From the NCBI GenBank assembly GCA_003644265.1, contig QNBX01000109.1, positions 1 through 15,635 on the forward strand: a stretch of 15,635 bases of DNA, given 5' to 3'. Positions within the stretch are counted from its first letter, which is position 1; each line of letters starts with the position of its first letter. This DNA comes from Planctomycetota bacterium. Its GTDB lineage: Bacteria > Planctomycetota > B15-G4. The notes under the pieces are model-generated. The model worked only from the letters and a program-made list of their open reading frames with translations. It was not told where the DNA came from and made no database searches. Positions 13,960-15,635 of this stretch are shown here, piece by piece. A program made the translations under genes and the position numbers.

Positions 13960-15635
13960 CACGCGCGAAGGCGTCCGCGCGCAGCTCCTTGCCCGCGCAA
14001 GCGCCCATGCTTACGTCGCTCTCGAAGCATCGCCCGCGGCGCAGCGACCCGGCGCTGCTGGATGCGCTCTGGGTGCGGCCGCGCACGCTCACCAGGTCAT
14101 GGTACGAGCGGCTGCGCGACTCCGCGCTCACGACGGCCAAGCAGCACCTGCTCGCGATCGGGCCCGAGGGCAGCGGCAAGAGCCATCTGGTCGCGCTGCT
14201 CGTCGCCAGGTTGCGGGCGCACAAGGGCGTCGCCAAGCGCGCGGCCATCGCCTGGCTACCAGAGGACGAGACGACGTCGTCGTGGGACGGGTTCCTGCTG
14301 CGCATCCTGCGGGCGCTGCACGCGTCGTACGGCCCCGCGTTCGCGTTGCCAGCAAACGACGCGCTGCGCGACAGCACGAGGGAAGCGCGCGCGGCGCTGC
14401 TGGTGGAGCACCTGCTCACGCAGCTCGGCGAGCGCACGCTGATCGTCGTTGTCGAAGGTCTCGACGACGTGTTGGCGGGCCTGGGCGACGAGGGCTGCAA
14501 GCGCTGGCGCGCGTTCCTCCAGGACAACCGCGTGGCCGCCACCCTGGCCACCTCGCGACGGCTCACGCCCGACCTGTCGGACCGGGAGCGAGCGTTCTTC
14601 AACTTCTTTCAGCTCGAGCACTTGCCGGAGCTGAGCATCGAACAGAGCCGCGAGCTGCTCGCGCGGATCGCGGATCGGCGCGGCGACGAGGCGTTGGCCG
14701 AGTTCGTTCGCTCGCCAACGGGCCGCGCGCGGGTGCGCGCCCTCCAGCACCTGACCGGCGGCAACCCGCGCGCGTTCGTGTCGATCGGGCGCGACGCCAC
14801 ACGCGCCGGGCTCACCGCGCTCACGCCGCTGGTCGAGTCGCTGCTCGATGAGCTCACGCCCAGCATGCGACAGCGCCTCGCCGGCCTGCCCGACCAACAA
14901 CGTGCCATCGTCGAGTTCCTGTGCCGCAACGCTCACACGGTGTCGGTCAAAACCATCGCCGAGGCCCTGTTCATCTCGCAGCAGACCGCCGCCAGCCAGC
15001 TCAAAGTGCTGCGCGAGAAAGCCGTCGTCGTGTCGTCGAGCCAAGGCAGGCAGTCTCGCTATGAGCCCGCCGATCTCCTGCTGCGCCTGTGCGTCGACGC
15101 GGGGGGCACGGAGCCCGAGCAGCTGCGCGCGCTGGTCGGGCTGTTGCGTGACGGCTACGAGCGCGCGGAGCAGAGCGCCGGAACGGGCGCAGAGCAGACG
15201 CCAGCACGGCAGCAAGAGGAGCAGCAGGGTGAGGCGCAGCGCTTCGGCGGGCCGCTCCGCGACACGGCGACGCTGTCGATCGCAGACGACGCCGGGCGCG
15301 AGACGGCCTTCAGACAGGCGACCTCGGCCGAGGACCGCGGCGGCGCCCTGGCTGCGCTCATCGTCGCGACCTTCACCTCGAACATCGATCGCGAGGCGCG
15401 GGCCCGGGGCGTCCGGCAGCTCGTCGGGCTCGGCACGCAGGCAGGCCCCGCCGCGGTCGGCTCGCTCGGCCTGGCCCTGACCCTCAGCATCCACGCATCG
15501 GCCTTTGAGCATGTGTCCAGCGCGGACCGCGAGAGCTGGACCGCCGCGTGGCGCGACGCCGCGACCGGGCGCGAGGCGCTCGCCCTGCCGGCGAGGCTGC
15601 TCGACGCGGGCCTGCGCGCGCGAGTCGGCGCCGAC
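13956..15635 (+). CDS. P-loop ATPase with internal winged helix, 3' end beyond the window (560 aa seen)
   Basis: The frame from GTG 13956 stays open to the right edge with no stop, so the gene is partial. Walker A is GPEGSGKS (residues 69-76), and a Walker B-like strand LIVVVEGLDDVL covers 162-173, with Glu and two Asp. A winged helix of MarR-like type spans about 314-382 (RAIVEFLCRNAHTVSVKTIA, then SQQTAASQLKVLREKAVV). From about 400 a Gln/Glu-rich linker leads to a helical region (about 435-560) that may be the start of a TPR-like or HEAT-like domain. GTG overlaps the upstream ATPase stop (GTGA), so coupled expression and a joint complex are likely. An ATPase, DNA-binding wing and helical sensor fit the STAND plan. 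The terminal domain that would reveal its effector lies outside the window. Confidence 0.8.
   Translation, partial: MTRAKASARSSLPAQAPMLTSLSKHRPRRSDPALLDALWVRPRTLTRSWYERLRDSALTTAKQHLLAIGPEGSGKSHLVALLVARLRAHKGVAKRAAIAWLPEDETTSSWDGFLLRILRALHASYGPAFALPANDALRDSTREARAALLVEHLLTQLGERTLIVVVEGLDDVLAGLGDEGCKRWRAFLQDNRVAATLATSRRLTPDLSDRERAFFNFFQLEHLPELSIEQSRELLARIADRRGDEALAEFVRSPTGRARVRALQHLTGGNPRAFVSIGRDATRAGLTALTPLVESLLDELTPSMRQRLAGLPDQQRAIVEFLCRNAHTVSVKTIAEALFISQQTAASQLKVLREKAVVVSSSQGRQSRYEPADLLLRLCVDAGGTEPEQLRALVGLLRDGYERAEQSAGTGAEQTPARQQEEQQGEAQRFGGPLRDTATLSIADDAGRETAFRQATSAEDRGGALAALIVATFTSNIDREARARGVRQLVGLGTQAGPAAVGSLGLALTLSIHASAFEHVSSADRESWTAAWRDAATGREALALPARLLDAGLRARVGAD

Noticed and set aside
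14256..15512. A 418-aa minus-strand frame, and a 416-aa plus-strand frame at 13601-14851.
   Set aside because: Both are shadows. The true frame is the one opening at GTG 13956, with Walker A, Walker B and winged-helix motifs, which runs off the edge.

Overview
The window is a GC-rich (roughly 70% by eye), densely coding stretch of bacterial chromosome. GTG starts, ATGA/GTGA start-stop overlaps, several AAA/STAND-type ATPases, an ECF-like sigma factor with a putative zinc-type anti-sigma partner, and Gly/Pro-rich secreted proteins together suggest a large-genome soil or marine bacterium, most likely Myxococcota (Haliangium/Plesiocystis-like). This taxonomic call is inference only. No rRNA, tRNA, CRISPR array or intact transposase was seen.

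Layout, left to right. (1) 1-3000, minus strand: two AAA_14/DUF4143 ATPase genes. The first (305-1549) is full length but carries one in-frame TAG at codon 298. The second (1684-3000) is intact and is preceded by two AT-rich perfect palindromes. (2) 3316-6244, plus strand: a promoter followed by ECF-like sigma factor, HxxxCxxC anti-sigma-like protein, and two tandem paralogous small exported proteins. The first three genes are joined by 4-bp overlaps. (3) 6476-8762, minus strand: an intact paralogue of the first ATPase, and upstream of it a two-gene module. That module is a 70-aa integrase-arm-like protein and a 215-aa protein of unknown function, with ATGA overlap. (4) 9130-12303, minus strand: a 1057-aa helical-repeat protein with a charged EREA repeat and a C-terminal DUF2325-like domain. 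(5) 12763-15635, plus strand, divergent from (4): a STAND/archaeal-type ATPase overlapped by a second P-loop/winged-helix protein that runs off the right edge without a stop.

The most striking structure is a degenerate array of direct repeats of about 22 bp. It sits directly against the start codons of the two paralogous ATPases, and probably also against a gene beginning at the left edge. In all three cases the last unit ends exactly 15 nt before an ATG. The two ATPase copies also share a related 40-bp sequence beyond their 3' ends, so each looks like a mobile or duplicated cassette. The other items of interest are the single-nonsense pseudogene, the paired operator-like palindromes (one overlapping a ribosome binding site), the sigma/anti-sigma/exported-protein operon with a recent internal duplication, the small two-gene module, and the divergent locus of a giant DUF2325-like protein and an ATPase pair.
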